Source of the DNA: Bacteroidales bacterium | GTDB lineage: Bacteria; Bacteroidota; Bacteroidia; Bacteroidales; UBA932 | Direction: 5' to 3' | Length of the DNA stretch: 64,000 bases | NCBI GenBank assembly: GCA_017443465.1 | Contig: JAFRXO010000073.1 | Location: 1 to 64,000, forward strand | In this document: positions 34,200 to 42,778 of the stretch, in pieces | How the letters are laid out: each line of letters starts with the position of its first letter | How positions within the stretch are numbered: the first letter of the stretch is position 1 | The notes under the pieces: model-generated | Databases searched by the model: none | Told to the model about the DNA's origin: nothing | Seen by the model: the letters and a program-made list of their open reading frames with translations, nothing else | Program-made: the position numbers and the translations under genes

Positions 34200-36602
34200 A
34201 TGAAAAGATTCCTAGTTATCCTGGCGGCAGCCACGATGTCACTGTTCCCACTCACCGTGGCAGGGCAGAACATGCTTTCCCTGTCTTTCGGGAAGGGAGG
34301 CAAGTTCAACATTCCGGGAAACACCTGGATTGAATCCAAGACTCCCTGCCTTCTCGAGATAACCATGGAGGGAGACAGGATTAGCGAGATCGCCGTCTAT
34401 CCCAAGGATGCCTCGACGAAGGAAGTTGAGCTGATAACCAACAAACCGCTCCATATGGCCGACAACCGTGTCACTACCATATGGGATGACGAGACTGGCC
34501 AGGAAAGGCTGATAGTCCGTCTCCCGGGCGGGGAGAATCCGGTGGAGAGGTTCAAGATCCAGGACGGCCCGATTACCAGCGACGAGAAGTTTTTCAGCGA
34601 GGTCCTGAACCTGGACTATCCAGGCCTGGAAGACGTCAAGAAGGCCGTTGCGGCGAAGGACTGGGCCGCGGCCAGGACTGCATATGTGAAATATCTCAAG
34701 ACCCGCAAGACCCCGATCTGGTTCTTTGACTGGAGAGACTTTGACAAGGCTTCTTCAAGGGATGCATCGTACGACAGGACAGCGGCAGACAAAATCGCAT
34801 CCAACCTTCTGGAAAGCTGCCTGGTGCCCTACCAGTACAAGAACCATGTCAACTGGTCCATCAACCCGACCGAACCCTATTACGTGGAGTGGACCTGGCA
34901 GCTGAGCCGCCACGGCTTCTGGGGCACCCTCGGGAAGGCCTACTGGGCCACCGGTGACGAGAAGTACGCCAAGGCATTCGTCAGGCAGCTTCGCGGCTGG
35001 ATCATCGACAATCCTCTTCCCGATTATGCCGCGAACGACCAGTACTCCCGCTGGAGGACCATAGAAACCGGCATCAGGACACTTGGCAGCTGGCCGAACG
35101 CCTTCTTCCGTTTCCTGGGTTCCCCGTCCTTCGACGACGAATCTATCGTCATGATGGTCAAGTCTTTCTACGAGCATGGCGTCCATCTGGAGACTTTCCC
35201 GTCACGTACCGGCAACTGGCTTACCCATGAGATGAACGGTCTCTACCACACGGCCGTGATCTTCCCCGAATTCAAAGATTCTCCCAGGTGGGAGGCTTTT
35301 TCCGCGAACAAACTCTATGATGAGGAAAAGATCCAGATCTATCCTGACGGAGCCCAGATCGAGCTGACTCCCCATTATCATGGAGTCACCCTCTGGAACC
35401 TTCTTGGAATCTATCCCGTAGCCAAGATGAACGGGAAGGAACTTCCGGCCGAGTACATCCCCAATCTGGAGAGGGCATATGAGTACTATGTCAAGATCCG
35501 TTTCCCGAACGGCCGCTGCCCGGCCCTGAACGATGCCGACTGGGATGAGAATGCCGATGCGAAACTGAAAGACGGCCTTTCCTACTTCCCTGACCGCAAG
35601 GATTTCCTGTATGCCATGACCGGCGGGACCGAAGGCACCAAGCCTGCTTTCACCTCGGTCTGGATGCCATGGGCCGGATGGTACAACATGCGTTCCGGCT
35701 TCGATCCCCAGGCTCTCCATGCCCATTTCGAGGTCGGCCCCTTCTCTGCCGGCCACTCCCATGAAGACAAGCTGTCTTTGACACTTATGGCATATGGGGA
35801 CATGCTGATGTCCGAGGGAGGGAACTATCCTTATGACGTGTCCCAGTGGCGCAGATATGTGCTTTCCCCGCGTGCCCACAATATTTCCAAGGTTGACGGA
35901 AAGGAGCAGAACCGCGGTGCACTGCGCAGCAACGACCTGATCCGCTACTCCCGCAAACCCATGACCAACAGGTGGATCAGCAATGACAAGTTCGATTTCG
36001 GCGAAGGCTGGTACGACGAAGGTTTCGGCCCGAAGAACGACTCGACAGTTACTCAGTACCGTGCACTGGTCTTCCTGAAAGACAAGTGCTGGCTGCTCTT
36101 CGACATATTCACTCCCAAGGACAAGGCCGTCCACAAATACGAATCCACCTTCCATCTGGATTCCCCGGACGGCGGCAGGATAGCCGGACTCGGTCCCGCG
36201 GTAATGGGCAAGAATCCCGGGCACGCCACCCTGGCCATGGTACCTCTCCATCAGGATGGCCTCGATGTGACCATTGTGAAAGGACAGGATGAGCCTCAAG
36301 AGGTTCAGGGATGGGTACATCGGGTAACCCACAGCTATTCAGTCGATGCGGTGGCCACTCCGGTCTTCATGCGTGAGGCTGCAGGACAGGTAGTGGAGCC
36401 CTACCTTCTCTGGCCCGTGAAGGCCGGGGAGGAGTGCCCGGTCGCTTCAGTCTCATCGGCAGGCGGAGGGACTTACACCGTCAACTTCAAGGACGGTTCC
36501 GTGATGACCGTCAAACTCAAGGTCTCCGGAAACAGCCTTGGTAAGCTTTCCTATTCGATAAAGGGAGGAAAGGACGGTTCCGTTTCAGCAAAAGTACTTT
36601 AA
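34200..36602 (+). CDS. Heparinase II/III-like polysaccharide lyase, copy 2
   Basis: An 800-residue exported paralogue; signal peptide MKRFLVILAAATMSLFPLTVAGQ. Domain order as in copy 1. Candidate active-site segments are GNWLTHEMNGLYH, TPHYHGVT and AGHSHEDKLSL. It differs from copy 1 at APGY (here TPHY) and FSGW (here FSAG), residues near the presumed cleft, which suggests a different preference. It starts 6 nt after the sialidase stop with CATATG at the start, and is cotranscribed with copy 3. Confidence 0.8.
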   Translation: MKRFLVILAAATMSLFPLTVAGQNMLSLSFGKGGKFNIPGNTWIESKTPCLLEITMEGDRISEIAVYPKDASTKEVELITNKPLHMADNRVTTIWDDETGQERLIVRLPGGENPVERFKIQDGPITSDEKFFSEVLNLDYPGLEDVKKAVAAKDWAAARTAYVKYLKTRKTPIWFFDWRDFDKASSRDASYDRTAADKIASNLLESCLVPYQYKNHVNWSINPTEPYYVEWTWQLSRHGFWGTLGKAYWATGDEKYAKAFVRQLRGWIIDNPLPDYAANDQYSRWRTIETGIRTLGSWPNAFFRFLGSPSFDDESIVMMVKSFYEHGVHLETFPSRTGNWLTHEMNGLYHTAVIFPEFKDSPRWEAFSANKLYDEEKIQIYPDGAQIELTPHYHGVTLWNLLGIYPVAKMNGKELPAEYIPNLERAYEYYVKIRFPNGRCPALNDADWDENADAKLKDGLSYFPDRKDFLYAMTGGTEGTKPAFTSVWMPWAGWYNMRSGFDPQALHAHFEVGPFSAGHSHEDKLSLTLMAYGDMLMSEGGNYPYDVSQWRRYVLSPRAHNISKVDGKEQNRGALRSNDLIRYSRKPMTNRWISNDKFDFGEGWYDEGFGPKNDSTVTQYRALVFLKDKCWLLFDIFTPKDKAVHKYESTFHLDSPDGGRIAGLGPAVMGKNPGHATLAMVPLHQDGLDVTIVKGQDEPQEVQGWVHRVTHSYSVDAVATPVFMREAAGQVVEPYLLWPVKAGEECPVASVSSAGGGTYTVNFKDGSVMTVKLKVSGNSLGKLSYSIKGGKDGSVSAKVL

Positions 36603-36615
36603 TCAAGAACAGCAT

Positions 36616-39039
36616 ATGAAAAGATTCTTAGTCATTCTCTCTGTCGCCGCGATGTCTGCATTCACGCTGACCGCGGCCGGGCAGGACACTCTTTCACTAT
36701 CTTTCTGCTCCGGCGGAAAGGCAAACCTCAGGGGGGGAACCTGGATTGAGGCGAAAACCCCGTTCGACCTCAAGGTGGTCATGGACGGTGACCAGGTCAG
36801 TGAACTTACAGTGTTCCCGAAGGGAGCATCGAACCAGGTCGAATTCGTTACCAACAGGCCATGGCATATGGCAAACAACCATGTGACGACGATCTGGGAC
36901 GACCAGACCGGGACGGAGCGTATCATAGTCCGCGTGCCCAAGGGAAAGATCGTCTCCAAGGACAGTTTCAAGATCCAGGACGGTCCGATAACCAGTGACG
37001 AGAAGTTCTTCAGCGAGGTGCTGAACCTGGACTATCCAGGCCTGGAGGACGTAAAGAAGGCCGTTGCCGCCAAGGATTGGCTTGGAGCAAGGACCGCATA
37101 TGTCAAATACATCAAGACCCGTGAAACCCCAAGGTGGTTCTTCGACTGGAAGGATTTCGGGAAAGGAAAGGAGCAGGCGGAGAGCAGGACCGACCAGGAC
37201 GGCAGGGTCTATCCGGCCAACATCGAGGTGGCCGACAGGACGGCTGGCAACTATCTGACCAGCTGCAGCGTACCCTATCAGTTCGGCAGCCATGTCAACT
37301 GGTCGATCAATCCGACCCCGCTGGTGTACAACGAGTGGACCTGGCAGCTCAGCCGGCATGCATGGTGGGAGACACTAGGCTCTACCTACTGGGCTACCAA
37401 GGATGAGAAATATGCCAAGGCATTCGTTAGCCAGATGCGCGGTTGGGTCATTGACAATCCGCTCCCGGACTATGCCGCCAATGACGCTTTCTCCCGCTGG
37501 AGGACCATCGAGACCGGGATCAGGACCCTCGGACACTGGCCGGAGGCCTTCTTCCGCTTCCTGCCTTCCCCGTCCTTTGACGACGAGTCCATCCTCATGA
37601 TGGTCAAGTCCTTCTACGAGCATGGAGTGCACCTTTCGGCCTTCCCGTCGAAGAGAGGCAACTGGCTTACGATGGAGATGAACGGTCTCTACCATGTCGC
37701 CGTGCTGTTCCCGGAATTCAAGGATTCTCCTGAGTGGGAGAAACAATCCTCCGAGACCCTTTACAAAGAGGAGAACGTCCAGGTCTATCCCGACGGCGCC
37801 CAGTTCGAGCTTGCCCCGGGTTACCATGGTGTCAGCCTCAACAGCATACTCGGTCCGTGGAGGCTGGCAAGACTTAACGGCAAGACCCTCCCGGGGGACT
37901 ATGTGAAGAACATAGAGAAGATGTATTCATATTTTATGAATATCCGCATGCCTGATGGGATGATGCCGTCGCTGAATGATTCGGGCTGGGGTCGTGCCGA
38001 CTCGAAACTGCGTGAGGGGGCAGGCTTTTTCCCTGAGAGGACGGACCTGCTCTATGTCGCGTCTGACGGAAGTGAAGGCACGAAGCCTTCGTTCACTTCC
38101 GTATGGATGCCCTGGGCCGGCTGGTATGTGATGCGTTCCGGATGGGAGCGCGATGCGAAGTACGCCCATTTCGAGGTCGGACCCTATTCCGCCGGACATT
38201 CCCACGAGGACAAGCTGTCGCTTATCCTTTCAGCATATGGCGACAGGATCCTGACCGAAGGCGGAACATATGCATATGATGTGTCCCAGTGGCGTACATA
38301 TGCCCTTTCCGCCCGCGCCCATAACCTTACCCGCGTTGACGGGATGGACCAGAACAGGCGCAGTATCGCGAATAAGGACGGGGTCCGCATAGTAAGCGAG
38401 CCGCTGGCGAACCGCTGGAAGACAAACCCGAAGTTCGATTTCGGCGAGGGCTGGTACAATGAGGGATTCGGCCCGAAGAATGATTCCACCGTGACCCAGT
38501 ACCGTGCCCTGGTCTTCCTGAAGGACCGCTGCTGGCTGCTCTTCGATGTGTTCTCTCCTGCCGACGATGCTACCCACACCTATGAGACATCCTTCCACCT
38601 GAATGCTCCGGAGGCCGCCATGGACGAGAAGCTCCAGGCAGTGACCGGCGTCAAAGACGGGTCTGCAGTGCTTTCCATCGTACCGCTGAGAAAGGGAACA
38701 AGTGTGCAGGTCATTACTGGCCAGGAGGTTCCTGAAGTTCAGGGCTGGGTGCATGACGAATCTTGCGAGACATATGAGGACCGCCCGGTCGCGACCCCGA
38801 TATTCAGACGGGAAGCAAAGGGCCAGTGGGTTGAGCCTTACCTGCTCTATCCGCTCAAGGCCGGTGAGGAGAGCCCCGTTGCCTCGGTCGCTTCTGCGGG
38901 CGAGGGAACTTACGCCGTCAGCTTCAAGGATGGTTCCGTGATGACCGTGAAGTTGAAAGTCTCCGGAGGCAGCCTGCAGAAACTCTCCTACTCCATCAAG
39001 GGCGGGAAAGACGGTTCAGTTTCCGCAAAGGTCCTGTAG
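36616..39039 (+). CDS. Heparinase II/III-like polysaccharide lyase, copy 3
   Basis: An 807-residue exported paralogue, closest to copy 2: signal peptide MKRFLVILSVAAMSAFTLTAAGQ and near-identical segments around DGPITSDEKFFSEVLNLDYP. It has a 12-residue insertion after FDWKDFGKGKEQ (about 180-200) that the others lack, at the edge of the toroid. Active-site segments are GNWLTMEMNG, APGYHGVS and AGHSHEDKLSL. It ends the 12-kb exuT operon; palindromic element B follows 19 nt later. Confidence 0.8.
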   Translation: MKRFLVILSVAAMSAFTLTAAGQDTLSLSFCSGGKANLRGGTWIEAKTPFDLKVVMDGDQVSELTVFPKGASNQVEFVTNRPWHMANNHVTTIWDDQTGTERIIVRVPKGKIVSKDSFKIQDGPITSDEKFFSEVLNLDYPGLEDVKKAVAAKDWLGARTAYVKYIKTRETPRWFFDWKDFGKGKEQAESRTDQDGRVYPANIEVADRTAGNYLTSCSVPYQFGSHVNWSINPTPLVYNEWTWQLSRHAWWETLGSTYWATKDEKYAKAFVSQMRGWVIDNPLPDYAANDAFSRWRTIETGIRTLGHWPEAFFRFLPSPSFDDESILMMVKSFYEHGVHLSAFPSKRGNWLTMEMNGLYHVAVLFPEFKDSPEWEKQSSETLYKEENVQVYPDGAQFELAPGYHGVSLNSILGPWRLARLNGKTLPGDYVKNIEKMYSYFMNIRMPDGMMPSLNDSGWGRADSKLREGAGFFPERTDLLYVASDGSEGTKPSFTSVWMPWAGWYVMRSGWERDAKYAHFEVGPYSAGHSHEDKLSLILSAYGDRILTEGGTYAYDVSQWRTYALSARAHNLTRVDGMDQNRRSIANKDGVRIVSEPLANRWKTNPKFDFGEGWYNEGFGPKNDSTVTQYRALVFLKDRCWLLFDVFSPADDATHTYETSFHLNAPEAAMDEKLQAVTGVKDGSAVLSIVPLRKGTSVQVITGQEVPEVQGWVHDESCETYEDRPVATPIFRREAKGQWVEPYLLYPLKAGEESPVASVASAGEGTYAVSFKDGSVMTVKLKVSGGSLQKLSYSIKGGKDGSVSAKVL

Positions 39040-39057
39040 CTTATATGTAGCTTGTCG

Positions 39058-39183
39058 CGCTTTGGGGGCAGTTAGCCCTGCAAACCCGTGGTCGCCCGTG
39101 ACCTCGTGAACGGGGGAACCGCCGCTAGCGGCGGTGGGATGGAGCGAAGCGGAAGGTTTGCAGGGCTAACTGCCCCCAAAGCG
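39058..39183. repeat. Palindromic element B
   Basis: A perfect 28-bp inverted repeat (39058-39085 and 39156-39183) encloses 70 bp with two inner hairpins: CCCGT/ACGGG near 39095-39114 and the 16-bp perfect palindrome CCGCCGCTAGCGGCGG at 39119-39134. Next to the right arm is GATGGAGCGAAGCGGAAGG (from 39138), shared with element A. The arms of A and B are unrelated. It lies between convergent genes and could terminate both transcripts; this fills the gap 39040-39191. Confidence 0.85.
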
Positions 39184-39191
39184 TAATTGAA

Positions 39192-40610
39192 TTATGCTCC
39201 GTGGAAGCGGTAGGTCTTTTCGATGTCGGCGGTGAGCCTTGTGAACAGTTCCTCCTGCAGGGAATCGGCGACCTCCAGGGATTTGGCCATCATCCTGTCT
39301 GAGAACCTCTGGAGCATTTCCCTCGCTGCGATAGGCCTTGAGATGTACATAGCAAGGTACTCTTCCTCCATCTCCTTCTGCCTCTGGTCGTTCTCGGCCT
39401 CGAGGTCTGCGAACGCCTTCTTGACTACCGGAGCATATGCATTGTAGTCGGTCATTGCGAGCACGCTGACCTTGCGGAACTTCCAGTACGCCGAATTCGC
39501 GGACGACTCTTTCCCTCCAACCAGCCATGGCTTTGCATATGAACTGACTCCCTGGTACAGGGGCAGGAAGACGCTCAGGTCCGCCATTCCCTCAGACATA
39601 TAGTTTACACACCCGATCTCTTTCGGGAGCCACGGGCGTATCTGGAGGATATGGGTGTTAATCGTGCGGAAAATCGACACCGGACGATAAGGCTCCTTTG
39701 GATTGGAGTGGAGATAGGGGTCGTGTGAAGTCCCGTCATAATGGAAACGGAAGACATCCCTTACGTCGCTCAGGGTTATGGGCCTGTCGGCTTTCTGGAA
39801 GACGGGGAAGTCATTGACTTTCACATTGGTCTTGACAGAGGGGGTAAGGAGTTTCTGGATTCCCCAGACCCGCGGGTAGTTGTAGGTCTTGTCGTTCTCG
39901 CTTTCCAGGCTGTAGGCCTCATGGAAGTCGAAATCTCCCTTGGCCGGGTCGTAGAGCCCGTTCTGTACTGCGAATTCAATCAGGTCCTTGGATGCCAGAT
40001 AGTTCCGCTTGTCTTTCGGATTGTATTCACGGTAGCGGCTCTGGTTGCCGGATACGAAATAGACATCCTCGGGAAGCCTGCGGGCCAGCCACCTGTGTCC
40101 GCCGGCATTCTCCAGGTACCAGAGTTCATCCGCATCCATGAAAGCTATCCCGAAGCCTTCGGCGCTGCCGTGCTTTTCGATGAGCGAGCCGAGCCTCTTC
40201 ACGCCCTCGCGGGCGGATGTTACATATGGCAGGACTATATCATATACGCAGTTCTCTCCAAGGCCAGCGGGTACATATGGATCTGTCGCGAGCACCTTTT
40301 CGCTGGAGAATATGGTCTCCGTGGCGCTCATTCCAACACCTGCGGAGTTGAAGCCGGCTTCGCCCCAGTGTCCCGGGAGTCCGGTGCGTCCGACAGCCGA
40401 ATATCCCAGCCTCTTGGAGGGGAGGTCGCACCTGAAGGGACTGTCAATGGCCTTGAACTCTTTCGGACCGTTGTCGCTGTCCTTGTAGATGGCCAGGTTC
40501 ACTGCGTTCTTCGACGTGGAGTCATCGCTCCTGGCGTAGATCCTCGATCCGTCCGCGGTCATCGCGGTCCCTACGGCGAGGGTCGTGCAGGCTTCGTTGT
40601 TATGCTTCAT
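39192..40610 (-). CDS. C69 family dipeptidase
   Basis: A 472-residue N-terminal-nucleophile hydrolase of peptidase family C69 (PepD). The nucleophile is Cys8 in NNEACTTLAVG, which would be exposed after removal of the first seven residues. YARSDDSTSKNAVN and SPFRCDLPSKR are family segments. No typical signal peptide is present, so it should be cytoplasmic or released after self-cleavage. It follows the serine palmitoyltransferase gene by 20 nt and is probably cotranscribed with it. Confidence 0.87.
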   Translation of the reverse strand: MKHNNEACTTLAVGTAMTADGSRIYARSDDSTSKNAVNLAIYKDSDNGPKEFKAIDSPFRCDLPSKRLGYSAVGRTGLPGHWGEAGFNSAGVGMSATETIFSSEKVLATDPYVPAGLGENCVYDIVLPYVTSAREGVKRLGSLIEKHGSAEGFGIAFMDADELWYLENAGGHRWLARRLPEDVYFVSGNQSRYREYNPKDKRNYLASKDLIEFAVQNGLYDPAKGDFDFHEAYSLESENDKTYNYPRVWGIQKLLTPSVKTNVKVNDFPVFQKADRPITLSDVRDVFRFHYDGTSHDPYLHSNPKEPYRPVSIFRTINTHILQIRPWLPKEIGCVNYMSEGMADLSVFLPLYQGVSSYAKPWLVGGKESSANSAYWKFRKVSVLAMTDYNAYAPVVKKAFADLEAENDQRQKEMEEEYLAMYISRPIAAREMLQRFSDRMMAKSLEVADSLQEELFTRLTADIEKTYRFHGA

Positions 40611-40630
40611 ATGATGTGGTTATCAGTTGG

Positions 40631-41818
40631 TTACCAGATGATTCCCTGGTTAATGAAAATGTCCTTGAGGATCTGGACTCCTTTCTCGACCTGCTCTTTG
40701 GTATGGGTGGCCATCAGGGCGAAGCGCACCAGGGTGTCCTGTGGAGCACATGCGGGCGGGATTACGGGATTGATGAAAACCCCGTTGTCGAAAGCCAGCT
40801 TAGTGACCCGGAAAGTCTTCTCGATGTCACGTACGTACAGGGGGATGATGGGACTTTCAGTAGCACCGATTTCGAAGCCCTCTTCGCGGAAGCGGCTCAG
40901 GGCATATGAAGTGATCTCCCAGAGCTTGCGCTGGCGCTCGGGCTCCTTTTGGATGATATGCAGGGCCTCCAGTGCGGCGGCAGTTGCCGCAGGAGTGTTG
41001 GATGCACTGAAAATATATGACCTGCAGTTGTGGCGCAGGAAGTTTATGGTGTCCTTGTCTCCCGCTATGAATCCGCCGATGGATGCCATGCTCTTGGAGA
41101 AGGTTCCCATTATCAGGTCTACGTCGTCAGTAACCCCGAAATGGTCGCAGACCCCCCGGCCCTGTTTGCCGAAGACTCCGAGGCCATGGGCCTCATCAAC
41201 CATCAGGGAGCAGTTGTACCTGTTCTTCAACTCTATGATTTCCGGGAGGTTGGCCAGGTCGCCTTCCATTGAGAAGACCCCGTCGACCACTATGAGCTTT
41301 ACTGCATTCTTGGGCAGTTTCCTCAGGACTCTCCTCAGGTCGTCCATGTCGTTGTGCTTGTAGTGGTACTGCGTGGCGAAGGAAAGCCTGCGGCCGTCTA
41401 CTATGCTGGCGTGGTCGCGGTCATCGCATATGATGTAGTCTCCCCGTCCGGCGACTACGGCAAGGACTCCCTGGTTAACGGAGAAACCTGTGCTGAAGCT
41501 TATGCAGTCATCCTTGTGGATGTATTCGGCGAGCTCTTTCTCCAACTGTACGTGGAGGTCGAGGGTGCCGTTGAGGAAGCGGCTGCCGGCGCATCCGGTG
41601 CCGTATTTGTCAAGTGCGGCCTTCGCCGCGTCGATAATCCTCTGGTCGCCTACGAGACCTGTGTAGGCGTTTGACCCGAACATCAGGACTCTGTGTCCTT
41701 CCATGTCCACCTCGGTTCCCTGCTTGCCCTTGATGGCGCGGAAATAGGGATAGACACCCTTCGCCATGTAGCCCTGGGGAACCCGGTAGGATTTGTATCT
41801 TTCTTGTAGTTGTCCCAT
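40631..41818 (-). CDS. spt: Serine palmitoyltransferase
   Basis: A 395-residue PLP enzyme of the alpha-oxoamine synthase family. The PLP lysine lies in GTFSKSMASIGGF, and VDEAHGLGVFG and FSTGFSVNQG are family motifs. Among the family (KBL, BioF, SPT), the opening MGQLQERYKSYRVPQGYMAKG and length fit the SPT that starts sphingolipid synthesis in Bacteroidota by joining serine to a fatty acyl thioester. BioF or KBL remain possible but there are no biotin or threonine genes near. It is followed by the C69 gene and preceded by lolD at 35 nt. Confidence 0.85.
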   Translation of the reverse strand: MGQLQERYKSYRVPQGYMAKGVYPYFRAIKGKQGTEVDMEGHRVLMFGSNAYTGLVGDQRIIDAAKAALDKYGTGCAGSRFLNGTLDLHVQLEKELAEYIHKDDCISFSTGFSVNQGVLAVVAGRGDYIICDDRDHASIVDGRRLSFATQYHYKHNDMDDLRRVLRKLPKNAVKLIVVDGVFSMEGDLANLPEIIELKNRYNCSLMVDEAHGLGVFGKQGRGVCDHFGVTDDVDLIMGTFSKSMASIGGFIAGDKDTINFLRHNCRSYIFSASNTPAATAAALEALHIIQKEPERQRKLWEITSYALSRFREEGFEIGATESPIIPLYVRDIEKTFRVTKLAFDNGVFINPVIPPACAPQDTLVRFALMATHTKEQVEKGVQILKDIFINQGIIW

Positions 41819-41853
41819 AGTAAGTGTTTTAACATACGTTTACCAGTCACCGG

Positions 41854-42510
41854 TCAGCCTTCGATCAGGCCGTCGCGGATCAGGAGGGTCCTGTCGCACA
41901 TACGTGCCAGCCCGTCGTCGTGGGTGACTATGATGATTGTCTGTCCAAGGTCTTCCCTCAACTGGAAAAAGAGTTCGTGAAGGCTGGCCTTGGTCACGCT
42001 GTCTAGGTTCCCGGAAGGTTCATCCGCAAAGAGGACAGCAGGATCGTTCACAAGGGCCCTGGCAATCGCGACCCTCTGCTGCTCTCCGCCTGAGAGCTGG
42101 GACGGCTTGTGCTCGGTCCTTTCCGACAGCCCCAGCTTGTCCAGGAGTCCCAGGGCCTTTTTCCTGGCGTCCCTTGCGGAGGTGCCACCTATCAGGGCCG
42201 GAATCATAACGTTCTCGACTGCAGTGAATTCGGGAAGGAGATGATGGAACTGGAAGACGAATCCAATCCTGCGGTTGCGGAAGGCTGACAGGGACTTGCT
42301 GTCCAGTTTCAGGACGTCTGTCCCGTCGATGGAAAGGCTCCCTGTGTCAGGTGTCGAAAGGGTGCCCAGGATCTGCAGCAGGGTGGATTTGCCGGCTCCG
42401 GAGGCTCCCATTATGGACACTACTTCCCGCTCGGCCACGCTAAGGTCAATGCCCTTCAGAACCTTCAGGCTGCCAAAGCTTTTGCAGATATTTTGCGCTT
42501 GAACGATCAT
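41854..42510 (-). CDS. LolD-like ABC transporter ATPase
   Basis: A 218-residue cytoplasmic ATPase. Walker [10 protein letters not shown], signature LSGGEQQR and Walker [14 protein letters not shown] place it in the LolD/MacB-type group that drives lipoprotein release or peptide export. No membrane subunit is adjacent. The ATG at 42510 ([13 protein letters not shown]) is preferred to a TTG three codons earlier, which lies on the promoter box. Cotranscribed with spt and the C69 gene. Confidence 0.87.
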   Translation of the reverse strand: MIVQAQNICKSFGSLKVLKGIDLSVAEREVVSIMGASGAGKSTLLQILGTLSTPDTGSLSIDGTDVLKLDSKSLSAFRNRRIGFVFQFHHLLPEFTAVENVMIPALIGGTSARDARKKALGLLDKLGLSERTEHKPSQLSGGEQQRVAIARALVNDPAVLFADEPSGNLDSVTKASLHELFFQLREDLGQTIIIVTHDDGLARMCDRTLLIRDGLIEG

Positions 42511-42516
42511 ACCTGA

Positions 42517-42524
42517 CAAATATA
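42517..42524 (-). promoter_or_regulatory. -7 box for lolD, close to the start codon
   Basis: Leftward TATATTTG is separated by 6 nt (TCAGGT) from the ATG at 42510. Transcription should start at the A of the start codon or a base away, giving a leaderless or nearly leaderless mRNA. Confidence 0.6.
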
Positions 42525-42530
42525 CTATTT

Positions 42531-42561
42531 TTTGCGGATTGACGAAAACCGTGTATATTTG
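42531..42561 (+). promoter_or_regulatory. Promoter of tRNA-Pro
   Basis: A -33 box TTTG at 42531-42534 and -7 box TATATTTG at 42554-42561 with an exact 19-bp spacer. The mature tRNA begins 10 nt after the -7 box, so the 5' leader is only a few nucleotides. Confidence 0.85.
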
Positions 42562-42571
42562 CAGTCCTTTT

Positions 42572-42645
42572 CGGGGTGTGGCGCAGTTGGCTAGCGCACC
42601 TGCTTTGGGAGCAGGGGGTCCCGCGTTCGAGTCGCGGTACCCCGA
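42572..42645 (+). tRNA. tRNA-Pro (TGG anticodon)
   Basis: A 74-nt cloverleaf: acceptor CGGGGTG with TACCCCG, anticodon loop TTTGGGA reading TGG, and T loop TTCGAGT. The C1-G72 start pair and A discriminator fit proline tRNAs. It has its own promoter and a terminator at 42650-42688. Confidence 0.96.
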
Positions 42646-42649
42646 CAGA

Positions 42650-42688
42650 ACGAAGGCAGCTGATCTTTTCAGGATCGGCTGCCTTCGT
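42650..42688 (+). terminator. Terminator hairpin after tRNA-Pro
   Basis: 16-bp arms 42650-42665 and 42673-42688, with one G-T pair, and a 7-nt loop. It begins 4 nt after the tRNA. A long T run is missing. Confidence 0.8.
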
Positions 42689-42743
42689 TGTATGTGCAGC
42701 CCATATTACAATTGCTCCTGAGCGGAAATTGACATGAAAATAG

Positions 42744-42751
42744 TACATTTG
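42744..42751 (+). promoter_or_regulatory. -7 box for the GH-A/hydrolase fusion gene
   Basis: TACATTTG, 27 nt before the ATG at 42779. The -33 region is weak. Leader about 20 nt. Confidence 0.55.
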
Positions 42752-42778
42752 CAACAACAGATATTGTAACACTGGACT

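Noticed and set aside
22198-39039. A classical polysaccharide utilisation locus with SusC/SusD
   Set aside because: No TonB-dependent SusC-like or SusD-like gene was found anywhere in the window.
40631-41818. Glycine C-acetyltransferase or BioF for the oxoamine synthase
   Set aside because: Not excluded entirely, but the N-terminal extension and lack of threonine or biotin genes favour serine palmitoyltransferase.
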